Shown: positions 48,612 to 57,371 of the stretch, piece after piece
Layout: each line of letters opens with the position of its first letter
Position numbering within the stretch: the stretch's first letter is position 1
Source: VAXT01 sp963794605
Lineage (GTDB): Bacteria > Actinomycetota > Thermoleophilia > Gaiellales > Gaiellaceae
Length of the DNA: 64,000 nucleotides
Assembly (NCBI GenBank): GCA_963794605.1
Contig: CAWCEN010000002.1
Coordinates: 1,178,001 to 1,242,000 of the forward strand
Direction of reading: 5' to 3'
Position numbers and translations under genes: made by a program
Notes under the pieces: model-generated
The model's database searches: none
What the model saw: the letters and a program-made list of their open reading frames with translations, nothing else
What the model was told of the DNA's origin: nothing

Positions 48612-48999
48612 GCAGGCGCAGTACCAGGGCACCGGCAAGCGCAAGACCTCCGTTGCGCGCGTGATCCTGCGGCCCGGCGACGGGACGACGTGGATCAACG
48701 GGCGCACGATCGAGGAGTACTTCCCGCGCGCGACGCACCGGACGACGGTGATGGCTCCGCTCAGGCTCGCGGGCGCCGAGGGCCGCTACGACCTACGCGT
48801 TCGCGTCCAGGGCGGCGGCCCCACGGGTCAGGCAGGCGCGGTTCGACACGGGATCGCACGCGCCCTGGTCGAGGCCGATCCCGAGTTGCGCATCCCGCTC
48901 AAGCGCGAGGGGTTCCTCACGCGCGATGCGCGCAAGGTCGAGCGCAAGAAGGCCGGCCTGCACAAGGCCAGAAAAGCGCCCCAGTTCTCCAAGCGCTAA
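48604..48999 (+). CDS. rpsI: 30S ribosomal protein S9
   Basis: 131 residues. YQGTGKRKTSVARVILRPGD at the start, GGGPTGQAGAVRHGIARALV in the middle and the terminal KARKAPQFSKR, whose Lys-Arg tail reaches the P-site tRNA. Translated with rplM; the glmM TTG follows directly after its TAA. Confidence 0.98.
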   Translation: MAEQAQYQGTGKRKTSVARVILRPGDGTTWINGRTIEEYFPRATHRTTVMAPLRLAGAEGRYDLRVRVQGGGPTGQAGAVRHGIARALVEADPELRIPLKREGFLTRDARKVERKKAGLHKARKAPQFSKR

Positions 49000-50265
49000 T
49001 TGGCGCGGCGCTACTTCGGCACTGACGGCGTCCGCGGCGTCGTCGGCGAGGACCTGACGACCGAGCTCGTCGAGAGGCTCGGCCGAGCATCGGCGCTGTG
49101 GTCCGGTGGCGGCCGTGTCTTCATCGGACGCGACACGCGCGGTTCGGGCCCCGAGCTCGAAGAGGCGTTCGCGCGCGGCGTCTCCTCGGCGGGCGGGAAT
49201 GCGGTGCTCGCCGGCGTGCTGCCGACTCCGGCGGTCGCGCTCCTCGCGCTCGACCTCGGCGCTGTCATCTCCGCCTCGCACAACCCGCCGCAGTACAACG
49301 GGGTCAAGTTCTTCGACGCCGAGGGCCGCAAGCTGAGCGACGCCTCCGAGGAGGAGATCGAGGCCCTGCTCGACGCAGAGCCGGCCGAGAGCCCGGGCGA
49401 GATCGACCGCGTCGGCGTCGCCACCGACAGCTACCTCGAGCACATCGTCGAGCGGTTCGGGAGCGACCTGTCCGGCCTCAGGATCGCCGTCGACTGCGCG
49501 AACGGCGCGTACTCGGGGATCGCCCCGCAGGCGTTCGAGCAGGTCGGCGCCGAGGTGACTGCGGTGGCCTCTGACCCCGACGGACAGAACATCAACGTCG
49601 GCTGCGGAGCGACCGACCTCTCGCTCCTACAGCGCGTCGTGACCGACGGCGGGTACGACCTCGGAATCGCGTTCGACGGCGACGGCGACCGCATGCTCGC
49701 GGTCGACGGCGAAGGGAACGCTGTCGACGGCGACGAGATCCTGGCCGTCCTCGCGCTCGACCTGGGCGTCGACCTCGTCGCGGTCACGGTGATGACGAAC
49801 CTCGGCTTCCACCAGCTGATGGAGGAGCGCGGGATCGAGGTCGTGGTCACGGACGTCGGCGACCGCTACGTGCTCGAGGCACTGCGCGAACGCGATGGCC
49901 TGCTCGGCGGGGAGCAGTCGGGGCACATCATCTACCTCCGCGACCACGTGACGGGCGACGGGCTCGCCGCCGCGCTCCTTCTCTGCGGAGCGCTCAAAGG
50001 GCGGACGCTTCATGAGGCGGCGGCCGTCATGCCGCGATACCCACAGGTGCAGGAGAACGTGCTGGTTGCCACGAAATCGCTGCCGCCCGACCTGCTCGCC
50101 GAGGTTGATCGAATGAGCGCAGAATTGGCTGAACGAGGCCGAATCCTCGTGCGTCCGTCCGGAACCGAGCCGGTCGTACGGGTCCTGGCGGAAGCCCGCG
50201 ATTTGGAGGAGGCGAGAAGCCTCTGTGGTACCATCACCGACCTCGTTCGACGAGAGCTCGGTTGA
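49000..50265 (+). CDS. glmM: Phosphoglucosamine mutase
   Basis: 421 residues. YFGTDGVRGVVGEDLTTELV, the phosphorylated Ser loop AVISASHNPPQYNGVKFFD, the metal loop IAFDGDGDRMLAVDGEGN and the C-terminal RPSGTEPVVRVLAEA are diagnostic. Converts glucosamine-6-P to glucosamine-1-P for UDP-GlcNAc. TTG start with no spacing after rpsI, so part of the same transcript. Confidence 0.97.
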   Translation: MARRYFGTDGVRGVVGEDLTTELVERLGRASALWSGGGRVFIGRDTRGSGPELEEAFARGVSSAGGNAVLAGVLPTPAVALLALDLGAVISASHNPPQYNGVKFFDAEGRKLSDASEEEIEALLDAEPAESPGEIDRVGVATDSYLEHIVERFGSDLSGLRIAVDCANGAYSGIAPQAFEQVGAEVTAVASDPDGQNINVGCGATDLSLLQRVVTDGGYDLGIAFDGDGDRMLAVDGEGNAVDGDEILAVLALDLGVDLVAVTVMTNLGFHQLMEERGIEVVVTDVGDRYVLEALRERDGLLGGEQSGHIIYLRDHVTGDGLAAALLLCGALKGRTLHEAAAVMPRYPQVQENVLVATKSLPPDLLAEVDRMSAELAERGRILVRPSGTEPVVRVLAEARDLEEARSLCGTITDLVRRELG

Positions 50266-50304
50266 TCGGCCTCCGACGTGGGGGGTCGCGAAGGCCGAGC
50301 TTTT
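50226..50304 (+). promoter_or_regulatory. glmS promoter and leader hairpin
   Basis: TGGTACCAT (50226-50234) inside the 3' end of glmM is an extended -10. The leader from about 50241 contains CGGCCT/AGGCCG (50266-50271 with 50292-50297), followed by AGCTTTT, a terminator-like structure before the Shine-Dalgarno AAAAGGAGG (50312-50320). Confidence 0.5.
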
Positions 50305-50331
50305 CCCGTTCAAAAGGAGGGTTCGTAGGCC

Positions 50332-52164
50332 GTGTGCGGGATCATCGGATACGTCGGGCCGCGAAGGGCAAAGCCTCTGCTCATCCACGGCCTGGAGCGC
50401 CTCGAATACCGTGGCTATGACTCGGCCGGGCTCGCGATGCTCGAGGACGACGGTCTCGACTACGTCCGCGCCGTCGGCAACCTCTCCAACCTGAAGCACA
50501 TCGCGAAGCACAACGGCTCGCAGTCATCCACCGGGCTCGGCCACACGCGCTGGGCGACCCACGGCCGGGTCTCCGAGCAGAACGCCCATCCACTCACCGG
50601 GTGCGACGACGCCAAGATCGCGGTCGTCCTGAACGGAATCGTCGAGAACTTCCGCGAGCTCAAGGCCTCGCTCGAGAGGGATGGGCACGAGTTCGGAACG
50701 GAGACCGACGCGGAGGTCGTGGTCCATCTCGTCGAGCGGCACTACGACGGGGACCTCGCCGCGGCCGTGCGAGCCGCCTACCAGGAGCTCGAAGGCCACT
50801 TCGCCTTCGTCGTCGTCCACCGCGACCATCCCGAGCAGCTCGTCGGCGCACGCGTCCAGTGCCCGCTGATCGTCGGCGTCGGCGACGGCGAGATGTTCCT
50901 CGCCTCGGCCGCGACAGCTTTCCTGCGCGAGACGAACCGGATTCAACTGATCGAGGACGGCGAGGTCGTTTCGATCACGCCCGAGGGCGCGACCTTCACG
51001 AGCATCGGGAACGGCTCCGACCCCCTCGTGCGTGACGTGATCACCGTCGACTGGGACGACGAAGCCGCCGAGAAGTCCGGCTACGAGACGTTCATGCTGA
51101 AGGAGATCTACGAGCAGCCCGAAGGCGTCCGCGAGACGATCGGCGACCGCGTCCGCCACGGCAAGCTCCTGCTCGAGAGCCTGGGCCTCTCCGACAAGGA
51201 GATCAAGAATCTGCGCAGGATCGTGATCCTCGCCTGCGGCACCTCGTACCACGCGGGAGTCGTCGGCCGGTACGTGATCGAGGAGTGGGCGCGCATCCCG
51301 GTCGAGCCGGACATCGCGAGCGAGTGGCGCTACCGGAACCCCGTGCTCTCGAAGGACACGCTCGTGATCGGCATCTCGCAGTCGGGCGAGACTGCCGACG
51401 TGCTCGCGGCGATGAAGCTGGCGCGGGAGAAGGGCGCGCGAACGGTCGCGATCACGAACATGATGGGCTCGCAGCTCACCCGCGAGGTCGACTCGGTGCT
51501 CTACACGCGCACGGGCCTCGAGGTCGGTGTCGCCGCCTCGAAGACGTTCACAGCGCAAGTGGCGCTGATCAGCCTGATCGCGCTCAAGATCGCCGAGGTC
51601 AAGAAGACGATCCCGCAGGAAGAGATGGAGTTCATCCTCGACCAGCTCTACGAACTGCCGGAGAAGATGCAGGACTTCCTCGACGGGAGCCACCCGGTCG
51701 AGGAGATCGCGCAGCGCTTCTACGACAAGCCGTTCTTCCTCTATCTCGGGCGGCACATCGGGTTGCCGGTGGCGCTCGAGGGCGCGCTCAAGCTGAAGGA
51801 GATCTCGTACATCCCGACCGAGGCGTACTCGGCCGGCGAGATGAAGCACGGCCCGATCGCGCTGCTCGATGTCGAGACGCCCGTTGTCTGCATCGCGACG
51901 AACTCGCATGTCTACGAGAAGGTCGTCTCGAACATCCAGGAGACGCGCGCGCGCGGTGCGCACGTGATCGCGATCGCCACGGACGGGAACGAGGACATCC
52001 AGCACCACGCGGACGACGTGATCTACGTCCCGAAGACGCCCGCGTTCCTGCAGGCCGTGCTCGCGATCGTGCCGCTGCAGTTGCTCGCGTACCGGATCGC
52101 GCGGCTGAAGGGCCTGAACGTCGACCAGCCGCGGAACCTGGCGAAGACCGTCACCGTCGAGTAG
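50332..52164 (+). CDS. glmS: Glutamine-fructose-6-phosphate aminotransferase (isomerizing)
   Basis: 610 residues. After removal of Met, CGIIGYVGPR exposes the catalytic Cys of the glutaminase domain; LGHTRWATHG and NGIVENFREL complete it. The isomerase half has ACGTSYHAGVVG, ISQSGETADVLAAM and the terminal RNLAKTVTVE. Makes glucosamine-6-P, supplying glmM. GTG start with AAAAGGAGG 11 bases upstream. No glmS ribozyme-like structure was recognised in the leader. Confidence 0.98.
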   Translation: MCGIIGYVGPRRAKPLLIHGLERLEYRGYDSAGLAMLEDDGLDYVRAVGNLSNLKHIAKHNGSQSSTGLGHTRWATHGRVSEQNAHPLTGCDDAKIAVVLNGIVENFRELKASLERDGHEFGTETDAEVVVHLVERHYDGDLAAAVRAAYQELEGHFAFVVVHRDHPEQLVGARVQCPLIVGVGDGEMFLASAATAFLRETNRIQLIEDGEVVSITPEGATFTSIGNGSDPLVRDVITVDWDDEAAEKSGYETFMLKEIYEQPEGVRETIGDRVRHGKLLLESLGLSDKEIKNLRRIVILACGTSYHAGVVGRYVIEEWARIPVEPDIASEWRYRNPVLSKDTLVIGISQSGETADVLAAMKLAREKGARTVAITNMMGSQLTREVDSVLYTRTGLEVGVAASKTFTAQVALISLIALKIAEVKKTIPQEEMEFILDQLYELPEKMQDFLDGSHPVEEIAQRFYDKPFFLYLGRHIGLPVALEGALKLKEISYIPTEAYSAGEMKHGPIALLDVETPVVCIATNSHVYEKVVSNIQETRARGAHVIAIATDGNEDIQHHADDVIYVPKTPAFLQAVLAIVPLQLLAYRIARLKGLNVDQPRNLAKTVTVE

Positions 52165-52190
52165 CGCCGGCGCTCCACGGAGGCGCTCAG

Positions 52191-53714
52191 CTACACGAGC
52201 GGGAGCTCGGCGTCGGCCTGCTCGATGACGGCCGGGTCGTGCGTGGCGCAGACGACCGCGATGCCTCGCTCGCGCGCGATGCGCGAGAGGAGCTCGCCGA
52301 TCGCGAGCGCGTTCGCATAGTCGAGCCGCGCCGTCGGCTCGTCCGCGAGTAGGAGGTCGGGCTCGGACGCCAGCGCGCGGGCGATCGCGACCCGCTCCTG
52401 CTCCCCCGTCGAGAGCCTCGACACTCGCTGTTCCGTCAGCTGTTCGAGGCCGACGACCGCGAGCGTTTTCCGCGCCTCGCCGTTGCCGCCGTCCAGCCCG
52501 CGCAGGCCGAGGAACAGCTCGACGTTCTCCCGGACACTCAGGAACGGGACCAGCGGCGGCTCCTGGGCGACGAGCGCGAGGCGGTCCCGGCGGAAGGCTG
52601 CGCGGCGGGCGCGGTCGAGCTCGTCGAGCCGTTCACCGAGAACGAGGACCTCCCCGGCGCTCGGCAGGTCGAGCCCCGCGAGGAGATGCAGGAGCGTCGT
52701 CTTGCCCGAGCCCGACGGCCCGGTGACGACGGTCAGCCGGCCGGGGCGGATCGCCGCGTTGAGGCCGGACAGGACGGTTCTCTCGCCCGTCCGCTTGACG
52801 AGGTCCCGGAGCTCGATCGCAATCGCGTCAGTCGGGGCCACCGGCGTGGTCGTCGGTGCCTGCTGCTCCGCCTCTACGACGTCTTCGGTGCCCTCGATCA
52901 GCACGGAGTGCTCCGCCAGCCTGGCTCTCGCCCGCGAGCCGATTCCGCCCCGGCGGAGCAGCTCTTCCGGCACGCGCAGCCAACCGCCGCGCGCAACGAC
53001 GATCTCCTCGCTGTCGGGTTGAGCCTTGGCCTGCTCTGCGCTGACCCGCCCGTCGCGGATGTGAACGATGCGGTCGGCGATCGACGCCGAGCCCGGGTCG
53101 TGGCTGACGACGATCGCGGTCGTGCCCTGCGCTCGGGCGAGCTCTCCGATCAACTCGTAGACGACAGCGGCGTTCTTCGCGTCGAGCTCGCCGGTCGGCT
53201 CGTCGGCGAGCAGGAGCTGCGGGCGGTGAGCGAGCGCTGCGCAGAGCGCGACCCGCTGCTGCTCGCCGCCGGAGAGCTCGTGCGGATAGGCGTCGACGCG
53301 GTCTGCGAGGCCGACCTGGCCGAGGAGCTCCTTCGTCCGGCTGCGCCGCTCGCGGGGCGACTCGCCGGCCAGCGCGAGCCGAAGCGAGACGAGCTCGCCG
53401 GCCGTCAGCTCAGGAGCGAGTGCCCGCGTGTAGCGCTGGTCCGCATAGCCAAGCTGGCGGCTTCGGTAGCGGTCGAGCCCACGGCCGCGGAGGCGGCGCA
53501 GGTCGACTCCGGCCACACGAACCCGGCCCGCCGAGGGCCGGTCGAGCCCCGCCAGGATTCGAAGCAGCGTCGTCTTGCCCGAGCCGCTCGGCCCGAGCAC
53601 CGCAACGACTTCGCCCTCCTGCACCGTGAGGCTGAGCCCCTGGAGCGCGGCGGCGGTCCCCTCGTCCGTGGCGTAGACGCGGAAGACGTCCTCAACCTCC
53701 ACCGCGGGCGTCAT
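52191..53714 (-). CDS. Fused double ABC ATPase of a FtsX-type (LolD/MacB-like) transporter
   Basis: 507 residues with two complete nucleotide-binding domains in one chain. NBD1: GPSGSGKTTLLRILAGL, LSGGEQQRVALCAALAH, LLLADEPTGELD. NBD2: GPSGSGKTTLLHLLAGL, LSTGEQERVAIARALAS, LLLADEPTARLD. In LolCDE/MacB systems ATPases are usually single domains that dimerise; here the dimer is fused. ATG 53714 overlaps the permease stop (ATGA). Drives the FtsX-type permease encoded upstream. Confidence 0.9.
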   Translation of the reverse strand: MTPAVEVEDVFRVYATDEGTAAALQGLSLTVQEGEVVAVLGPSGSGKTTLLRILAGLDRPSAGRVRVAGVDLRRLRGRGLDRYRSRQLGYADQRYTRALAPELTAGELVSLRLALAGESPRERRSRTKELLGQVGLADRVDAYPHELSGGEQQRVALCAALAHRPQLLLADEPTGELDAKNAAVVYELIGELARAQGTTAIVVSHDPGSASIADRIVHIRDGRVSAEQAKAQPDSEEIVVARGGWLRVPEELLRRGGIGSRARARLAEHSVLIEGTEDVVEAEQQAPTTTPVAPTDAIAIELRDLVKRTGERTVLSGLNAAIRPGRLTVVTGPSGSGKTTLLHLLAGLDLPSAGEVLVLGERLDELDRARRAAFRRDRLALVAQEPPLVPFLSVRENVELFLGLRGLDGGNGEARKTLAVVGLEQLTEQRVSRLSTGEQERVAIARALASEPDLLLADEPTARLDYANALAIGELLSRIARERGIAVVCATHDPAVIEQADAELPLV

Positions 53715-56700
53715 GCGGCCTCCGCTGTGGGCGTGGCGGTCTGCTCTCGAAACGACGCGCGGGTGAGCAGGGCGACGAGACCGAGCGCGAGTGCGGCGAA
53801 GAGGACGAAGCCGAGGATGAGCACGGGCCAGTCCGCGGCGAGCACGAGCGGCGGGACGGGCGTGGTCGAGTTGGCGCTCACGGCCAGCGCCTCGAGGACG
53901 ACCAGCGCGAGCACGGCGCCGAGCAGCAGACCGCCCACGAGCCCGGCGAGCAGGACGGCGCCGGCCCGCAGCCGCACCTGGTGGCGCAGCGCCGCCGGGC
54001 CCATGCCCTGGGTCTCGAGGTCAAACAGCTCTCCGGACTCGTCGCGGAGCTCGACCGCTACCGTCAGGGCGAGGCCGACGAGTGAGAGCGCCAGCGCGAG
54101 GAGCGCGGCGGCACCGAGCACGAGCAGCGAGCCGCGGGCCAGCGGGTCGGACCGGAGCTCCTGCTCGACTGCGCGCCGCGACGTCACTCGGACCGGGCTG
54201 GGAGCGCTCTGCGTCAGCCTCGTCTTGAGGCCGGGGGCGCCGGAAACCCAGGCCTCGTCGGCCAAGGCCGACCCGGGCACCGATGCATTGAGCGCGGTTT
54301 CGAGCCGCGAGCGGTCAAAGACGACGAAGTCGCCCGAAGTCGTGGGGAAGCGGCGTGCGGTTCCCGCAACGCGGACGTTGACCGAGGCGTTCCCGACGAA
54401 GAGCGGGAGCGTGCCGCTTCCGACCGCGCGCGCCAGGGACGACGAGGCGATGACCGGGATCGGGCCGTCGTCGGTGCGTTGTGCGGGCCTCAGCCGAAAG
54501 ATCTGATCCTGGGTCAACAGGTAGCGCAGGGCGAGCGATCCCGCGGTCGCCGTTGGCGCTCTCGTCCCCTTGGCGCCCACCCAGTCGCGGTAGTCGACCG
54601 GGAGGGTCCGAGTGCCCGACGCTCCCGAGACCTCCGGCTGGCTGAGCCGAAGCACCCCTGCGCGGAAGACCGCGAAGGTCGGCGCCTTTCCGGTCTCCCG
54701 GTGCGCCGCGGTGAAGGCCTCCGCCCGCGAGAACTCGAGCACGAGCCCGACGAGCAGGCCGCCGCGTCCCGCAGGCGGGATCGGAGCTCGGGCCACGACC
54801 GGCTTGCCCGTGTTGTCGGGCTCGCCGAGGTCGAGGACGATGAACCGGCCGTTCGGCGTGCGGATGTTGGCCGAGAGGTGGATCGAGTCGCCGCGGATCG
54901 TCACCGGGAGCCGGAACTCGCGTGCGTCGGCTGGGATCCGCGTGCCCTCGAGGCTCACCGGCGCCCCGCCGATGCGCTCGGCGAGGGCGCTCGGGCTCTG
55001 GGAGGCGAAATCGCCGCGCCAGTGGAGCCGCGTCAGGTCCGCCGCGGGAAGGCCGAGCATGGTCACCGCGCGGCGGTCGAGCGACGGCGCCTCTCCGTGG
55101 ATCCGGACGACCGGAACGCCGTCGAAGCGCGCGGCGTACGCGGAACCGACCGGTGTCGCGTCCGAGACGAACCTCGGGTCCTGCTTGACCGTGTAGTCGA
55201 GCGGAACCTCGAACGCGGCGCGATCCGAGTCGTTCCGGATCAGTGACGAGCGGTAGACGGCGGCGAAGACCGCGAGGCCGACGCTGACGCTGACGAAGAC
55301 GATCGCGACCGTGGCCGTTCCCGGAGCCCGCGCGAGCGAGAGCAACGCGAGCTTGAGCGAGAGCGAACGCCCCGCCGCGGCCCGCTCGCAGGCGCGCAGC
55401 ACGGGTTGCAGTACGCGCGCGATCACGACCGCCGCGACGAGCGCGATCAGGCCAGGGAGCAGCACGAGCACGATCCCGGTGCCCTCGCTGGAGGCAAGCG
55501 AGTGCGCGTCGGCTCCTCCGACGGCGAAGGCGACGAGCACCGCGACGAGAGCGCCCGCGGCGGCGACATCGGCGATCGAGATCGTCAGCCCGCCGATCGC
55601 GACGGCCCGCGCGCGGGAGCCGAGGTAGAGGACGAGCGTCCCGAGGACAGCGACGGCGAGCATCAGCTCGACCGCCGTCACCGACGCGACCGAGCGCGAG
55701 ACGACGGCGTCTGCCGGCGAGTCGGTCGCTTCGGACAGCGCCAGCGCGGCGAGCGCACCGAGCAGCCAGCCAAGCAAGGTCGCCGGCACAACGACGAGTG
55801 CCGCCTCGGCCAGCGCGGCGAGACGCGTCTGCGTGCCCGTCGCGCCGAACGAGTCGAGCCGACGGGCACTCGCGCGAGCGCCGCGCCGGAGACGCGTGGC
55901 CGCGAGCAGGACGAACGCGAGCAGCAGCACGACCGCCTGGCCGCCGACGAGCAGGAGGCGCCGACCTGCGATTCGCGCCTTCGCACCGGCGTCCGCAAGG
56001 GCGACCGTCGGCGCGGTCAGGGAGAAGTTCGGAGAGCTCGCCTCGAGCGCGGTGCTCGCGCGGCCGATCCGGGCCTGGAAGCTGTCGACGTCCCAGCCTC
56101 TGACGTCGTGGGGCCCGAGCGGCGCAACCCAGCCGTAGGTGCGGAACGAGTCCCGCAGCTCAGGCAGGCGCGTGACGTCCTCGACACTTGCGGCGAGCCG
56201 AAGCCGTCCGCTGCGTGCGACGCTCTGGAAGAAGCTGCCAACGGTGTCGCTACGCAGCGTGCCGCGGCCCGTCACGGTGAAGCCGGGCGCTCCGGAGCCG
56301 CTCTTGCCGATCGCGAGCACCTCGCAGCGGCCGGGCGCGCACGACTGCGGGAGCCGTCCGGACGTGAGCGCGACCGCCCGGCCGAGCCCGTCGACGGCGC
56401 CCAGGCGCACGATCTGCTTGCCGAACCGCGTGTCGCGATAGAGGAGCACCGCGGTCGGGGGCTCTGTGCCCACCGGTCGCAGGACAGCGCGCACCTGCCG
56501 GTCGAGGGCTGGAGCGGTGTCCTCCGGAACAGTGCTCACGCCGACCCAGGTCACGCGCACGGCGCGCTGATCCGGCGGGAGCGCGGCGATCGCCCGGCCG
56601 ACTGCGCGATCCTTGACGACGAGGCTCGCTGCAGACACCGTGGCGAGTGCGCACGCGGCTAGCGCAACCCCGGCGGCCGCGAGAATGAACGCGGCCGGAC

Positions 56701-56779
56701 GGGCCGTCACGCGGCGGAATCCGAACTCGACCGGAACGGCCAGGCGGCGCAGCGCCGTGGTGGTGTGCTCCTTGAACAC
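53711..56779 (-). CDS. FtsX-like permease, large (1022 aa)
   Basis: 1022 residues. An N-terminal helix (PAAFILAAAGVALAACALA), a large extracytoplasmic domain, a mid-protein cluster of helices (about 265-480), a second large external domain and four C-terminal helices (LGAAALLALALSLVGLALTV to VLILGFVLFAALALGLVALL): the two-FtsX-module layout of MacB/LolC-type exporters fused into one polypeptide. Works with the fused ATPase. GTG start, divergent from the CGNR regulator with 19 bases between. Confidence 0.85.
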   Translation of the reverse strand: MFKEHTTTALRRLAVPVEFGFRRVTARPAAFILAAAGVALAACALATVSAASLVVKDRAVGRAIAALPPDQRAVRVTWVGVSTVPEDTAPALDRQVRAVLRPVGTEPPTAVLLYRDTRFGKQIVRLGAVDGLGRAVALTSGRLPQSCAPGRCEVLAIGKSGSGAPGFTVTGRGTLRSDTVGSFFQSVARSGRLRLAASVEDVTRLPELRDSFRTYGWVAPLGPHDVRGWDVDSFQARIGRASTALEASSPNFSLTAPTVALADAGAKARIAGRRLLLVGGQAVVLLLAFVLLAATRLRRGARASARRLDSFGATGTQTRLAALAEAALVVVPATLLGWLLGALAALALSEATDSPADAVVSRSVASVTAVELMLAVAVLGTLVLYLGSRARAVAIGGLTISIADVAAAGALVAVLVAFAVGGADAHSLASSEGTGIVLVLLPGLIALVAAVVIARVLQPVLRACERAAAGRSLSLKLALLSLARAPGTATVAIVFVSVSVGLAVFAAVYRSSLIRNDSDRAAFEVPLDYTVKQDPRFVSDATPVGSAYAARFDGVPVVRIHGEAPSLDRRAVTMLGLPAADLTRLHWRGDFASQSPSALAERIGGAPVSLEGTRIPADAREFRLPVTIRGDSIHLSANIRTPNGRFIVLDLGEPDNTGKPVVARAPIPPAGRGGLLVGLVLEFSRAEAFTAAHRETGKAPTFAVFRAGVLRLSQPEVSGASGTRTLPVDYRDWVGAKGTRAPTATAGSLALRYLLTQDQIFRLRPAQRTDDGPIPVIASSSLARAVGSGTLPLFVGNASVNVRVAGTARRFPTTSGDFVVFDRSRLETALNASVPGSALADEAWVSGAPGLKTRLTQSAPSPVRVTSRRAVEQELRSDPLARGSLLVLGAAALLALALSLVGLALTVAVELRDESGELFDLETQGMGPAALRHQVRLRAGAVLLAGLVGGLLLGAVLALVVLEALAVSANSTTPVPPLVLAADWPVLILGFVLFAALALGLVALLTRASFREQTATPTAEAA

Positions 56780-56798
56780 CGGTAAAGTATTTTTGCAG

Positions 56799-57362
56799 GT
56801 GTCGAAGGTCCCCCGCTACGACGTACCGAAAGCCGCACCGCAGCCGCTCCGGCTCGTGCAGGCGTTCGTCAACACCGTCGACCTCGAGAACGAGCACGAG
56901 TGGCTCCGCGATCCCGCTGCCCTCGCGGACTGGGCGCGCAAGCGCAACCTTGCGTCCGCCAGGACGCGGTTCACCAAACGCGACCTCGGGCGGGCGCGCG
57001 AGCTGCGTGAGGCGTTCCGTGCCCTGCTCGCGGCGAACCGGGACCGAAAGCGGGATGCCGCCGCGCTGGAAGTACTGACAGAAACGGCGCGCGCTGGGCA
57101 GCTGTCCGTCGTCTTCGTCAACCAAACGCCGAGACTCGAGCCCGAAGCCGACGGCATCGACGGCCTCTGCGGACAGCTCGTCAGCGTGGCGGTGACGGCG
57201 ATGCTGGACGGCAGCTGGGAGCGCCTGAAAGCGTGCCGCAACTGCCGCTGGGCCTTCTTCGACGAGTCCAAGAACCGCTCGGCACACTGGTGCTCGATGT
57301 CCCTCTGCGGCAACCGCCTCAAGACGAGGGCCTACCGGCGCAGGCAGCGATCCGCGGTCTAG
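56799..57362 (+). CDS. CGNR zinc-finger (ABATE-domain) regulator
   Basis: 187 residues. LVQAFVNTVDLENEHEWLRD begins the ABATE domain; the C-terminus carries LKACRNCRWAFFDESKNRSA followed by HWCSMSLCGNRLKTRAYRRR, the CGNR zinc finger (four Cys) that should bind DNA. Divergent from the FtsX/ATPase operon with only 19 A/T-rich bases between the two GTG starts, so it probably regulates that operon and itself. TAAAGT at 56783-56788 is a likely -10. Confidence 0.85.
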   Translation: MSKVPRYDVPKAAPQPLRLVQAFVNTVDLENEHEWLRDPAALADWARKRNLASARTRFTKRDLGRARELREAFRALLAANRDRKRDAAALEVLTETARAGQLSVVFVNQTPRLEPEADGIDGLCGQLVSVAVTAMLDGSWERLKACRNCRWAFFDESKNRSAHWCSMSLCGNRLKTRAYRRRQRSAV

Positions 57363-57371
57363 GCTCGCCGC

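Noticed and set aside
50240..50331. glmS ribozyme or riboswitch in the glmS leader
   Set aside because: The leader is only ~90 bases with a single terminator-like stem; the double-pseudoknot core of the ribozyme is not evident.
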